Source: Anas platyrhynchos (lineage: Eukaryota; Chordata; Aves; Anseriformes; Anatidae). Taken from it: 64,000 nt of DNA. The notes under the pieces were generated by a model, which saw nothing but the letters and a program-made list of their open reading frames with translations, was not told the DNA's origin and did no database searches. Below are positions 23,310-35,022 of this stretch, one piece after another. The stretch spans positions 2,141,501-2,205,500 of the forward strand of contig NC_092612.1 in the NCBI RefSeq assembly GCF_047663525.1, given 5' to 3'. The position numbers were made by a program, and so were the translations under genes. Numbering within the stretch: position 1 is the stretch's first letter; each line of letters opens with the position of its first letter.

Positions 23310-23745
23310 TGTGAAGGGTAAGTTAAGATTTCCTAGTTTCATCTCTATATTCTTCAGACAATATTTCTGTATCCCTTCTGGGTAAGCCTGTCCCCTCAAA
23401 ATATACATATATTTAAATAGACACATATAAAAAATGTACATGTAAATTCCTTTAAAAATTCTTAGTGACAAGAACAACTTTCTGCTGAAGTTTTGGACGC
23501 TGTTTTGCTAGCTCAAGTTTGTATTAACAAGAAATGACCAATTTTGAAAATCCTAACTTTACCACTTTAAACCTGAATATATTGATGTCCAACACTAAAT
23601 AAAAAAAAAAAAATTCACAGAGAAATAATCAAACATTATTAAGAATCTTAGTACATTTATGGATGATTCCATAAATATTGAATTAAAATAATCTGGAAAA
23701 AGATACTTGGATTTTAGGAAAGAGATCACATAGAATGATACTTAC

Positions 23746-23813
23746 CCTCTTCACGGGGGAGAATAAAGCAAGCAAAGCGGAATGAAGAGCCCTGGACTAG
23801 GAGAGTTTTTATA
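23746..23813 (-). promoter_or_regulatory. TATA box and non-coding exon 1 of the minus scale gene (171 aa)
   Basis: TATAAAAA at 23806-23813. Exon 1 is about 23780-23746, ending AAGAGG with donor GTAAGT. The upstream module at about 23814-23940 shares CATAATT...AACCCAAAA and following blocks with the other minus scale genes. Confidence 0.75.
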
Positions 23814-23940
23814 CAGTTCCCTAGATGATGGGGATCACCTAAGGTACAATTTGTGCATATGCATAATTGGGGCAAACCCAAAACTAATGTGACACATAGG
23901 TCCTCAAAGTTTTGCTGACTGTTGGTTTGAACTCTCATGA

Positions 23941-25909
23941 AATATGATAAGTGCATTTCATCACAATAGTCTCTTTCATCATTTTCATCAAAAGATTATA
24001 TATAATATTAATTCCTGCTATCATTCCATTCACATCCTTGGTGTTACAACAGGAATAACGCTAATGCTTTCCGTAGCTTCTCCATTATTAATGGCAAAAC
24101 ATGACTGCTTACTGTGCAGCTCATCAGCACTGTGATCACCCAATGTGCACATGTTTTTCCATTAGAAAACTAGGTTATCTGGAAATAAAATGGAGGTAAT
24201 TGGAGCAACTTTGGAGGTCATCATTTTTTATCATTTGCACTTTCAGCTTCTCAACATGAGCCCAATATGACACCCAAAAGAAAGCATCCTAGGGGTATGC
24301 CACATTAGAGACATAGGAATCCTTTGCATGGATTAAGGCTGATCGTTGACAGAACTGGAACAACCTGAGAAAAATGTGTAACTGAAAATGACAAATCTAC
24401 ACTGATTTTATGGCTTATGAAATCATGTATTCTTTCTATAAATTTGTATTTCACTTTATACTTCTTTATTGAAGAAAACAGTCATGAACTGTTTATCGCA
24501 AGGACAATAATGACCTTGAATTATGCATTTTAATGTGATGTAATTTCATAATTGCTAGGCACCTAGATCCAGGTACATGTCATTAATTTAATTGTAAGAA
24601 AGCATTCTTAAATTATTAGTGGATAGTTTGCAGCATTTGAAAAGACTTGTTCCCTGGAATCTTAGAAATATTGTCCAGAAAAAGTTCTAACCACTTCAAA
24701 GGCTGAGAAACCCACCTCATAATTTATGGTAATCTATGGCATAGAATCTGCAGTATTAAAATAGCACATCTGTAAACAAGGGAAAAAACAGCCTTTCTGT
24801 TGCACGTTATGTTCCAGGCTCATAATTGTTCTCTATTCTCTATTGTTCTCTCTCTCTCAGCCTTGTTCTAGAGTTGTGGCTCACAGTGTATCACAGATCA
24901 TGGATTCCTGAGAATCAGTCAATAATTCAAAACACTTCTGTCACATTTCATTTATTTCATTTATTTCACCTGTGGATCCATTTGTACTGAAAAAATGTAT
25001 GTTTCCTTGGGCCTATTAAACATTCTCAGAAACCATCTTGGTTATAACCATATTAAACCAACAATACCTGGAAAAAAATCTCTTTGGCATTGCCAATCCC
25101 CTTGCAGATTTAGTTAAATTCAGAAACTCATTCCATATTTTTCCCTCCTATCTGCTTTGTGAAATTGTGCAAACTTCTCCCCACACATTTTTGACACAGA
25201 ATCCAGCTGTCTGAGTGACTGATGGAAAGAGAAACACATTTAGCTGGTATTTGTATGAAAAGAGCTCCCAGCACTCCAAAACTCAGGATTTGTCAGTTTT
25301 TCTGCTCAAATTTCAATTTCTACACAAGCCCTATCCAGAACACTAGACTGAAGCAAACTTTGCAGGTGCCTGGAATTGTTGCTGCTCTTCAGAGTTGAAT
25401 TGTCCCCTTTTCAGCCAAATACTACTGCCCCCCACAGGTGCCGAGGTCCCCACCTGTGGGTGGAGAAGCTAAGCATGCGGAAACCACCTCCAGCCTTCCT
25501 ACACATTGAATTGACAGTCTTTAACTTCTGTTCTGGCAGGCTGTAATGTGAATTAGATGTACTTAAACAAAAATCCTGTCCATGACAGCAGTTTGTTGTT
25601 CTGATAAATCCATGAGACACTCTCCAGGCATTAAGTTAATACAAGAGGAGCCAGCTTAATAATTTCTGTTGTAATTTCAAAGAAGTGACTGGAATAATGC
25701 CAGATATTAATTTTCCACAACAAGTCAGAAGATGAAAGAATTCTCTGTCATCTAATGTAATGTTTAGGCCCTTTTACAAGAGAATTTTGAAAGGTCTTAT
25801 AAACTGCAATGATGAGCAAAGCAATGTCATAATTTTGATGGGTTACACGTGTTTGACAATGGGGCGGGCAACCAGTGCTGATCTTGTACCTCCAGCTGCT
25901 CAGATAGAA
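23941..25909. other. divergent intergenic region between the 171-residue scale genes
   Basis: About 2 kb separating two outward-facing promoters (TATA boxes at 23806 and 25910 are 2.1 kb apart). No gene is recognised. Confidence 0.55.
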
Positions 25910-25971
25910 TATAAAAACTCTTCTCTCTCATAGCTCTTCCAAACATTTCCCTTGACTTCTTGATGACTCAG
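25910..25971 (+). promoter_or_regulatory. TATA box and non-coding exon 1 of the plus scale gene (171 aa)
   Basis: TATAAAAA at 25910-25917. Exon 1 is about 25940-25971, ending ACTCAG with donor GTAAGG. The intron is 25972-27183, with acceptor TTTTGCAG. Confidence 0.75.
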
Positions 25972-27200
25972 GTAAGGCTGTTTCTTCTCTATTGCTATTA
26001 GTGTATCTTTTTATTGCTGGTTTTAACTTCACCATCCATATTGTCGAGTGTATTGACACTGCATTGGGATAGAGATCCTAATGTCAGCCCTGAGCTTGTA
26101 GATACACTTCCTTGGTGCATGAGGCATTGCAGAGGTACTACCTCAATGTCAGAAACACTGGGACATGCATAGCGCTACCCTGATTGCAGTGCGTTTACCC
26201 TGTTGCAAAGTTTTTATGTTGTGAGGTTCAGCATGTAATATGGGTGTTACCGGTGCAGACATCCATCCAACTTGAGATCAACAAGCTATGCATCTGAGGA
26301 AGCTTTGTGTGTTGTCCTGGTACAGAAAAGCTTCTGTCTGTCCTTTTGTCTTTCCTTTACCTTCTCACTTTCATGTTCTTCCTCAAAGACCTGCTAGGGT
26401 GTTGCGGGACACAGTGAGCAGAGAAGAGTAAAAACGTAACTTGAGAAAATAACTGAATTTATAGGAGAAAATGTAGACTAGATTCTGGGGTCTACAGAGG
26501 AGTTCCTTTTTGTCCTGAGACTAGTAATTTCAGAAGAGTGTTTTGATAGACATTAGGGCTGACACTGTTGATTCCGTTGATTTTCATAATGAAATCTTAT
26601 GGCTTGTATCAGTGCAGTGGATGCCTAGGTGGGAATTGAGCTGATAATGCTACCGTCTGTCCTTTATTGTCAGGTCACATACATTTGTAAGCAATCCAAG
26701 CAGGGAAAACCCCATAATCTGTGTTCCAACAACTCTCAGCAAAATTGGAATGAGTGAGAAGAAAAAGCTACTGTAATTAAGTTATATATAATAGCCACAT
26801 CTCATGTAGACCTGATGAACCCAAGTCCGGGTTTTCCTACTGACTCATCAAATGACATGGAACAAAGTCACTTTGCTTCTCATTCTCAGTTTTATGTGTG
26901 GACACACATTTAAGTTCTCTGCTGGATCATCATGAGGGATGATAGTTACAGAGTTAGACAAAGTTCCCCATTTACTTTTCTAGATGTGAACTCTGTTTTT
27001 ATAGAATTTTCAAAATTCTTTTTCAGAAAAAGAGGATTATGAAATAGAGCAAGCTTACAAATGGGAAATCAAGCTATTTATTCAAACTCCTATACTCATT
27101 AACTAAATCCAAACTTCTATAACTATTGTTCTTTTCAAGTCTTTGTCTTCCACTTAGTCCCATTATCAGTGTGTGTTTTGCAGACCTCCATCCCTACAAG

Positions 27201-27716
27201 ATGTCTTGCTACGATCTGTGCCCCACCTACAACAGTGGCATCAGCTGCCCCCAGCCCATCGCTGACAGCTGCAATGAGCCCTGTGTCCGGCAGTGCCCTG
27301 ACTCCACGACTGTGATCCAGCCGCCCCCTGTCGTCGTCACCTTCCCTGGCCCCATCCTCAGCTCCTTCCCCCAGGATTCAGTTGTGGGATCCTCCGGAGC
27401 ACCCGTCTTTGGGGGCTTTGGGGGCTCCCTAGGCTTTGGAGGCTCTTCCCTGGGCTATGGGGGTCTGTATGGCTCTGGGGGCTCTTCCCTGGGCTATGGG
27501 GGTCTGTATGGCTCTGGGGGCTCTTCCCTGGGCTACGGGGGCCTGTCTGGCTTTGGAGGCTCCTCCCTGGGCTACAGGGGCCTGTCTGGCTTTGGAGGCT
27601 CCTCCCTGGGCTACAGGGGCCTGTCTGGCTATGGTAGATCCTTTGGTTCTGGCTATTGCAGCCCTTACACCTACCGGTACAACAGATACCGCCGTGGAAG
27701 CTGCGGGCCCTGCTAA
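27201..27716 (+). CDS. scale beta-keratin with five 13-residue repeats, partner copy
   Basis: A 171-residue scale keratin. Head, core and tail are identical to the minus gene at 21896-22411; the two differ only inside the repeats (here two [13 protein letters not shown], then ..GYGGLSGF, ..GYRGLSGF, ..GYRGLSGY). The stretch just before the ATG, including acceptor and 17-nt leader, is also shared with the partner, whereas sequence past the stop is not. The ATG at 27201 is fixed by the acceptor at 27182-27183. The protein should assemble into beta-filaments of hard scale epidermis; the Gly/Tyr repeats form the non-core matrix part. ATTAAA at 28056 with TGCATC 12 nt downstream marks the likely 3' end. 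Confidence 0.96.
   Translation: MSCYDLCPTYNSGISCPQPIADSCNEPCVRQCPDSTTVIQPPPVVVTFPGPILSSFPQDSVVGSSGAPVFGGFGGSLGFGGSSLGYGGLYGSGGSSLGYGGLYGSGGSSLGYGGLSGFGGSSLGYRGLSGFGGSSLGYRGLSGYGRSFGSGYCSPYTYRYNRYRRGSCGPC
27438..27632 (+). repeat. 39-bp coding minisatellite (5 units)
   Basis: Five 39-bp units in frame. The last two carry RGL in place of GGL. Confidence 0.9.
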
Positions 27717-28055
27717 ATCATGCAGAAATAGCCCATATGAAGAATAGCCAGCAACTCAGAGATACAATTTTGATCCACAGCAGTGGTCTCAAAAGAGATG
27801 TTGTGAAGTCACGATCAACGCAACCCGCTGCAGTGGAGCTGGGAGTGCACAGCACATCTTTAATTTCTTCGCTTCTATTCCTGGTCTCCTTATTTCTTCC
27901 ATGTATGTGTATAGTTGATGGGGTAAAATATATAATTTCTACTCCTATGAAATTGCACTTTGGTGTCCAACTTAAGAATAATTATGGATGGACCTGTCTG
28001 CACTCTAATGTTTATGCTTGGTATTGTGTAATGCTTTTCTGTGAATGTTTTTCTC

Positions 28056-28061
28056 ATTAAA
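28056..28061 (+). terminator. poly(A) signal ATTAAA of the plus scale gene (171 aa)
   Basis: TGCATC follows 12 nt later. The 3' UTR would be about 340 nt. Confidence 0.65.
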
Positions 28062-29527
28062 GTGATTCTTCTCTGCATCAAAGAAATCAACTTTTGGTTA
28101 TAATTTCTGCTCACACAGATAAAAGTTTTTCCCTCTAAACAGGGAAAACTCTGAAGAGAGAATCTCCAATCTTTACATTTTATAAGCTTGAGAAGTACAG
28201 CTGAAGTGATACAGCCATTAGTGAAGATAATCATCCTTTTGCTGCACAGGGTGCACATATTTGCAAGCAGAAATCCTCCCTCCCCAGCTGGCCTGGCTTA
28301 CAATGACAATAGAATGTTTAGAAAATAGCTACACTAAGCCTCCGTCCCCTAATGAGCCACTGCATGATCTTCCCTGATTATAGTAGCAGTAGAGACAGGG
28401 GCTTGCCTGAGCAGGATTTGAGGCAGATTATGGGAGAAATGGGTCACATCTGAGGCCCTCAGGTGGGAATGATCCTGAGTGGGAATGAATTTAGGGAGGT
28501 GGGAAGGTACTAGTGCAGGTTATTGAGGTGGGGCTGCTGAGATGGGAGAAGACAGGAGGAACTGCACCAAGAAGAGCCCTCCAGAGGAATGTGGGCTCTC
28601 TCATCCATCTTGGATGAGAAATATCAAAGGAAAGGGTAGAAGGTCAGGAGAAGTTGTAAGTCAGAATTGTAGAATAAGTGGGCTGAAAATATGGGTTTCT
28701 GGTGAAAGGAGCTCCCATATAGGAGGAACAGAGAAATACCGTGCTGAGGATACATATATGGGTTTATGATCTTTTACTGCTGTTCTTGCTAGCAAAGATG
28801 AATTAGTTGGTGGTGTGACTGTATGGAGAAACAGTTGTGTCCCACCTCTCTCCCTCCCCCCCAAAACAAACAAACGACCCTCTAATATCTTAGTTTTCCT
28901 GAGCATATAAAAAGACCATTAGCCACACTTCAGGCTTAAAAGCTTCATTGCACTGCACTGCCTGGAAAACATTATTTCTTTAAGGGTTTGACAGAAAGTT
29001 AACTTAATTTTCTGCAACATCTGTCCTGATGACAGAGTTCGAGTGGTTGAGTGAGCACCTGAAGTTCACAGAGACAAATCAAAGACTCGTCTGGAAGAAG
29101 TTATTAGTGAATTCTAATATCTTTAGGAAAACATTTAAATTCAATAATCTATGATTTCATTTTTCTAACAATGCTATTCTCTAACTAGTAGGTGTACTAC
29201 TTTAATCTTTCTGGAAGGCCATATTCTTAAAAAATATAAATTTGTATTTGAAAAATTGAGAGATTACAGTAATTCTTTCAGTACTTCTTTCAGTCCCTGA
29301 CCATTGCAGGGGGGTTGTACTTAGATGATCTTTAACATCCCTTCTATCCCAAAGCATTCTATGATTCTGTGCTCAGTGTTTGCATGCTGCTCTTGTACAC
29401 TTGAAATCCTTAATTTTCTTACTTTCAGGATGTGAACAGGCTGTTACAGGCTTTTCATCAGACAAATAATTAGAGTAAAAACATGAGAAAAGAACACCCG
29501 AATGTGGCAATTTTGATGCAACAAACT
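28062..29527. other. tail-to-tail spacer, no gene recognised
   Basis: Between the 3' ends of the scale genes at 27201-27716 and 29880-30434. A CR1 fragment is at 29291-29371; otherwise only short frames without domains. Confidence 0.55.
29291..29371 (+). mobile_element. CR1 LINE 3'-end fragment
   Basis: CCATTGCAGGGGGGTTG, TAGATGATCTTTAA and CATTCTATGATTCT in order match the CR1 3' terminus on the plus strand. About 80 bp, diverged. Confidence 0.8.
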
Positions 29528-29533
29528 TTTAAT
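29528..29533 (-). terminator. poly(A) signal ATTAAA of the minus scale gene (184 aa)
   Basis: TGCATC follows 7 nt downstream on the minus strand. The 3' UTR would be about 350 nt. Confidence 0.65.
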
Positions 29534-29879
29534 TAAAGTGAGAAAAAGAATACATTTCCAGAGTTTCCAAGAGGTATGAAATTGATCTCCAGCCAAGGAT
29601 ACGTTCACATGATTGGTTTTCCTTCCCATGTCTTAGTTGATGTTTTAAAGAAACAGGAACCATTATCTCCAAGTTTTTGTTACACATTTATCCTGGGCAA
29701 TATGGAAATGCAAGGGGAAAAGCAAAAGCACTGGATCAGAAAATGAAAACAGAGTTAAGGGGAAGAAATTCAATCAGGGCACAGCTCCATGGTCTTAAAC
29801 CAGAGCAGTGAATCCTTGGAGGTCTTCAGTTGTGACCCGGTCTGTTGGTTCTCACATGAAGGGAACATTACTGCATGAT

Positions 29880-30434
29880 TTAGCAGGGCCCGCAGCTTCC
29901 ACGGCGGTTTCTGTTGTACCGGTAGGTGTAAGGACTGCAATAGCCAGAACCGAAGGATCTACCATAGCCAGACAGGCCCCTGTAGCCCAGGGAGGAGCCT
30001 CCAAAGCCAGACAGGCCCCTGTAGCCCAGGGAGGAGCCTCCAAAGCCAGACAGGCCCCTGTAACCCAGGGAGGAGCCTCCAAAGCCAGACAGGCCCCCGT
30101 AGCCCAGGGAAGAGCCCCCAGAGCCATACAGACCCCCATAGCCCAGGGAAGAGCCTCCAAAGCCAGACAGGCCCCCGTAGCCCAGGGAAGAGCCCCCAAA
30201 GCCTAGGGAGCCCCCAAAGCCCCCAAAGATGGGTGCTCCGGAGGATCCCACAACTGAATCCTGGGGGAAGGAGCTGAGGATAGGACCAGGGAAGGTGATA
30301 GCAACAGGGGGCGGCTGGATCACGGCCACGGAGTCAGGGCACTGCCGGAAACAGGGCTCGTTCCCGCTGTCAGCGATGGGCTGGGGGCAGCTGATGCCAC
30401 TGTTGTAGGTGGGGCACAGGTCGTAGCAAGACAT
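29880..30434 (-). CDS. scale beta-keratin with six 13-residue repeats
   Basis: A 184-residue scale keratin. Head [16 protein letters not shown] as in the 171-residue pair, but with [16 protein letters not shown] (Gly for Cys at 23, Phe for Val at 29) and core [19 protein letters not shown]. Six 13-residue repeats run from residue 80: ..GYGGLSGF, ..GYGGLYGS, ..GYGGLSGF, two ..GYRGLSGF, one ..GYRGLSGY. The tail ends [12 protein letters not shown]. These head and tail substitutions are shared only with its head-to-head partner at 35023-35577. The ATG at 30434 is 17 nt after the acceptor (30453-30452). The intron is 30452-31106 and includes a TTTA repeat (30639-30679). Confidence 0.96.
   Translation of the reverse strand: MSCYDLCPTYNSGISCPQPIADSGNEPCFRQCPDSVAVIQPPPVAITFPGPILSSFPQDSVVGSSGAPIFGGFGGSLGFGGSSLGYGGLSGFGGSSLGYGGLYGSGGSSLGYGGLSGFGGSSLGYRGLSGFGGSSLGYRGLSGFGGSSLGYRGLSGYGRSFGSGYCSPYTYRYNRNRRGSCGPC
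29964..30197 (-). repeat. 39-bp coding minisatellite (6 units)
   Basis: Six 39-bp units. The three nearest the 3' end encode RGL. Confidence 0.9.
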
Positions 30435-30638
30435 CTTGTGGGGTTGGAGGTCTGCTAAACATGGACATTTATGTTAACATTAGAGAAATATCAAACATTA
30501 GATCATAATGAAACTGTCCAACAGGGCATCAGTAATACATCTGAGAAATAAACATCTATTACTATTCTTTTTCAGTATTGTACTTTGGAGTCTGGTCTTA
30601 ACTTTAAGATAGTAAAGTGATCTACTTTTCAATTGTGA

Positions 30639-30679
30639 TTTATTTATTTATTTATTTATCTATTTATTTATTTATTTTT
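30639..30679. repeat. (TTTA)n simple repeat
   Basis: About ten tetranucleotide units with one interruption, inside the intron of the minus scale gene. Confidence 0.9.
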
Positions 30680-31106
30680 GCAGGTAAGTTAATTTCAATA
30701 GTATAGCATTACTACTAGTTGATAGTTTCTACCTAAGTTGGATCTTTAATGCTACTAATTCAGTAGAACTCTGTTGAACGCAGCCAGAATTATGGCAATG
30801 TGTATGAACTATTCGTTACATCCTAAAATACTATTATGGAGTCATAGATAGTCAAGGAAATCTCTTCAGCAGTAAGATGCTAGAGGTTTCCAATTAAAAA
30901 CTGCTTAAAATACCTCAATGTCTTTTTCTGAAACCTGGCTTCACCAGAGCCCCGTAATGAATGAAAAAGTAAGCATTATTTTCAGAAGCAAACAATTTAC
31001 AGATCACTGACAGCCTGGAGGTCCTGAAGAGGACTTGGTTCTAAGTTAAAACTAGGAGATTCAGACAACAAATTATTTTTTGCAGTTTGAGAGAAATCAG
31101 ACTTAC

Positions 31107-31172
31107 CCAATTCACGAAGCCAAGCAAAGCAAGAGAAGTGGATAGAAGGACCTAGTGGAGAGAGCTTTTATA
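31107..31172 (-). promoter_or_regulatory. TATA box and non-coding exon 1 of the minus scale gene (184 aa)
   Basis: TATAAAAG at 31165-31172. Exon 1 is about 31140-31107, with donor GTAAGTCT. Confidence 0.75.
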
Positions 31173-31360
31173 CAGTTTCTTCAATTGCCTGGGGGATATT
31201 AGGCATCCCGTGCTTGAGTTCATAATTAGGTACCAACCCAAAATTGTAGGACACGTAGTTTCTCTAAGTGCTGAAATTGTTTTTGCTTTTTGTTTGTGCA
31301 TTGCAGACACTTCAAACTCACGCATAGCGTGACATGCACACTCCACCGCAGGCCTCGCCA
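31173..31360 (-). promoter_or_regulatory. conserved upstream module of minus-strand scale genes (copy 2)
   Basis: Blocks in the same order as at 17260-17435: ATTGCCTGGGGG, CATAATTAGGTACCAACCCA, CTGAAATTGTTTTTGC, GACATGCACACTCCA. Collinearity outside any exon suggests functional control sequence. Confidence 0.55.
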
Positions 31361-33837
31361 TTATCTCTGGGAATTATTTTTTATTATTCCATTGCTCTTT
31401 AGGGGAGGAAGTGAGCTGACTTGACTTATTTAAGAGTCCTGCATTATTACGATGACAGGAGTACAGTAATTTCTTTTGTACAGTTACAGGTCTTTTAGTG
31501 TAATCAATTCAGGTGACAGTACACCTGGAGACAAAATGGAATTTCTTTTAGGAGCTCACATAAAGGCTAGGGACTTTCTGCAAGCTTAGCACTTCTATCT
31601 CCAAATATGCATTACAAGGCAAACGGGGTCAGAAACAGGAATATTTTTTAGTGACTTTTGGAGAATTTTCTACTAATTGTCTGTCTTTCCTGGGAACAGG
31701 GAGATATTTCAGCTGGCAATAACAAGTCTCTCTGGAAACATATTTTTTTATTTTCTTCTTCTTTTTTTTTTTTTTTTCTTTTCTTGAAGTTTCACTTTCC
31801 TTTATATTTTTACATTTTCTTTTTCCATTGCTATTTGTGAGGGATACGTATCTAGGAATACAGGAGTACAAGAACCAAGTAAATCAGTTGTTAAGTTGTA
31901 AATACTGAAAGGGAGTCTAGTGCTGATACAATATGAAGACAGAGACTATCATTCAGTGGGCCTTTTTTTGGTGTCATTAAAAGTTCAGTTAACATATGCA
32001 GATTTCTTCTTGTGTACCAATGTATACTTTAATAAAAAGAAAGTTAGTTTTTATTTTATTTTATTTTATTTTTGAGAAATAAAGGAAGATCCAAAAAAGC
32101 GTTATAACCATGAACTGACTACATGAAAGACCCAGGTGACCTTAACTTACTTATTTTAATGTGATATTTTAATGTGACAATCTCTCATAATAGGGGGTGT
32201 AAGCATCTAGGCATACTTTTTATATAATTATGACGCAGTAAATACAAGCCAGTAATGTCTGTGAGGTATTTGAAAATCCCTTGGAATGTCCTCATAAATC
32301 CTTGGGACTTTTTTATTCAGTATTACAGTTCAGGAAATCTCCTTATGCATCTCCAGTGTTGGAAAAGCTCATAATTTAGAAATAATATGTGATATGAAGA
32401 TAACTATGTTGATAATTACGATGATTACGATAACCATCATAATGATATGGTATTAAAATAATGCCATAAAGAAAGAAACCTCAGCAAAAGCCAGCCTTTG
32501 CTTTTCCAAGTGGATTCCCAGCTCATAATTGCTCTCTACTGAGAGATGCTGTCAGTCATGGCTTTTGTTGCAAGATCAGTTGTAGACCAGGATCAAGGAC
32601 TCCTGAAGAGCAAGCTGAAAATTAAAGGAATTTCAGGCAAATGTACCCTTTCAACCTTGTGGATCAAATTGAGCTGAATTTTTTGAGTATCCCACTGTGC
32701 TCATTTCAGCTATTCACTGGGAATCTGTCCATTTAAATGTTGCTTCAATGATACTTTAGACACTGATACCTAAAAGGTTGTGTTATTTCCTATTTGAAAT
32801 ACAAGTGAAATAAGAGCAGCATAATGTCCTTTAACAACAGTGAACAGTCTTTGATTTACACAAAAGGTCTCAGCAGTTTTGAACAGCCAAAGAGAGCCTG
32901 TTCAATGTCACAGCAGATATGCCAGAAGAAGGACAGAGGTAAAACGGAGAAGATGAGCAGACAGGACACCAGGATTCACGTACCCTGGGATGAATCCACT
33001 GAATTGTTAATGCTATTGGTCTATGGCTTAGGCAGCCTGTAACTCTGAAATCTCACTTCAAAGCTCTCCTCTTCACTTGCTTTGTCACAAATTAGGATGT
33101 TAATTCAATGTGCATTTTGATGATTATTATTTTAAGCTCTCCATCCTTAAAAATATAAATATCTCTCTCTTCATAACCAAATTCAGCTTTAAGCTCTAGT
33201 CTGAAGGTCAGGTAAAATGTGAAGATGTGAAGACTGTTTAGGACCTCTGCCACTGGGTGTTCAGGGATGCTTGCGATATAGCTTGATTCAAAGAGTACAG
33301 AGAAGCCTCCATGGATTGCAATGTGAACTTTATCACATCTCAGAAAAAATCACCAAGCACACAGAAAATATTGCCTGCCTTCCTGAGGATTTAGTTATAT
33401 TATTAATTAATTTATTTTCTCCTTAAGAAGAAAGAAACCTTGTGTAAGGTATTTGGTAGAAACAACTCACAACAGGTTATTTCTGATATATCATCATCAT
33501 ATGAGAGAGCAAAAGAAGAATTAACTATGTATAAGCAGCTTAATACATGGTGCAACTCCAAAGAGGATAGAAAACTAATATTAATTTCACAAATCATAAT
33601 TTATGATGAAAGATGCATTAATTTCACCCATCACTATTATAAATGAAAGACCCTTGTGTGATGTAATGGTTGTGCTATGTTACATGATAATTGGAATCAA
33701 GTAATAAAAAAAAAAAAAAAAAAAAAGCAAAAGAATTTCATCACTTTGTGGAGGTATCAATACAAAAAAATGTTGTGTCAGCTAATTACCTCTACATTCA
33801 CAAAACCTGCCTCTCATCCCTCAGGCAGTCCGCAGTG
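31361..33837. other. divergent intergenic region between the 184-residue scale genes
   Basis: No gene is recognised. Simple tracts: T-rich 31741-31784, (TTTTA)n 32049-32075, A run 33706-33726. The last lies only about 110 bp upstream of the plus gene's TATA box. Confidence 0.6.
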
Positions 33838-33905
33838 TATAAAAGCACTCTCCACTCAGGGTTCTTCCAACCTCAGCTCTTTATTCGTTCTTCTCAGTGA
33901 ATTTG
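33838..33905 (+). promoter_or_regulatory. TATA box and non-coding exon 1 of the plus scale gene (184 aa)
   Basis: TATAAAAG at 33838-33845. Exon 1 is about 33868-33905, with donor GTAAGTCT at 33906. Upstream blocks GCAAAAGAATTTCATCA and TCAGGCAGT are shared with the pseudogene promoter at 19332. Confidence 0.75.
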
Positions 33906-35022
33906 GTAAGTCTGAATCTGCTCTTTACAACTATTATACCTCTTTGCTATACAATTTAATTGTGGATGGTCTCTTCAATTAGTACTAGTAGATAAAATTT
34001 TAGATGAAAAGATAAAGTTTACATAAATTATTCTCAGGGTTATGGATAGGTTTTCCACATCCAGGGCAGGCATTTAATTTCAAAATCAACCAAAAGTTTC
34101 TTGAAATGGCATTAAAAGTTCATTATCAGTTTATTTCCAACAGCTGAAGAATTGATGTGACTAGTTAAATATGCATTCCTCTTTTCTGTTTGTTTATATG
34201 TGTTTCTGGAAATAAAACTTTGAAAAAGCTTACATCTTCATGGCTGATGGGAACATTTTCAGCTTAGAAGCAGAATTTTCATTATGTACAGTTTATTATA
34301 GATTGCTCAAGTTGCTTTTATATTAATTCAAGATAAACAGGCATGAAAGCAATCAGAGATCAGGCACTGAGTTAGAGGAAGAAACAGAAAGGAAATGAGA
34401 GATGTTGAAGATGTGCTGTTACAGATTGATTTAACAAAGAGAAAGAGGGGGGTCATGGAGAGAATTTAAGGATTGGCGGATAAACAGATGTTTCTTTGTG
34501 TTAAAGAGGACAAGTCATTAAGGGTGAGATTGGCAAAAGAGCCCAGAGCTCAGTATCAAAACAGTGTTGCTAAACTAGTCATAAATCTCAGTGCCCTGTT
34601 TCAGTGTTTGGAAACTGGAAACAATAATGTTTGCAATTCCCTTGTAATGGTCTCATCAAACAAGTTACTGAGCAAATATGAATAGGCAATGATTTATAAT
34701 CTCTGTTTCCACAAGGCTCAGCACCAAGGAGATCAGTGGGTAAGATGAGCCAGAGTCATGAAATCATGCATAACACGAAACCTGGTTCTTGGGAAGTCCA
34801 AGTCCTTGCTGATCCAATGACTCACCAAAGCATCTCGGCAAATAATTTTGCTACTGCTTCAATTTTCAATTCTATTACACACGGGTAAATTGGTCTATCT
34901 CAAAGCACTTTTGTCCATGGAAAGGCAGAGAACTCTGTAGTGCTTTTAGGTCTGCAAAAAAATGCATTATGCTTACTAAAATCAATATTTGTATCTTGAA
35001 GGTTGACCTCCATCCCCATAAG

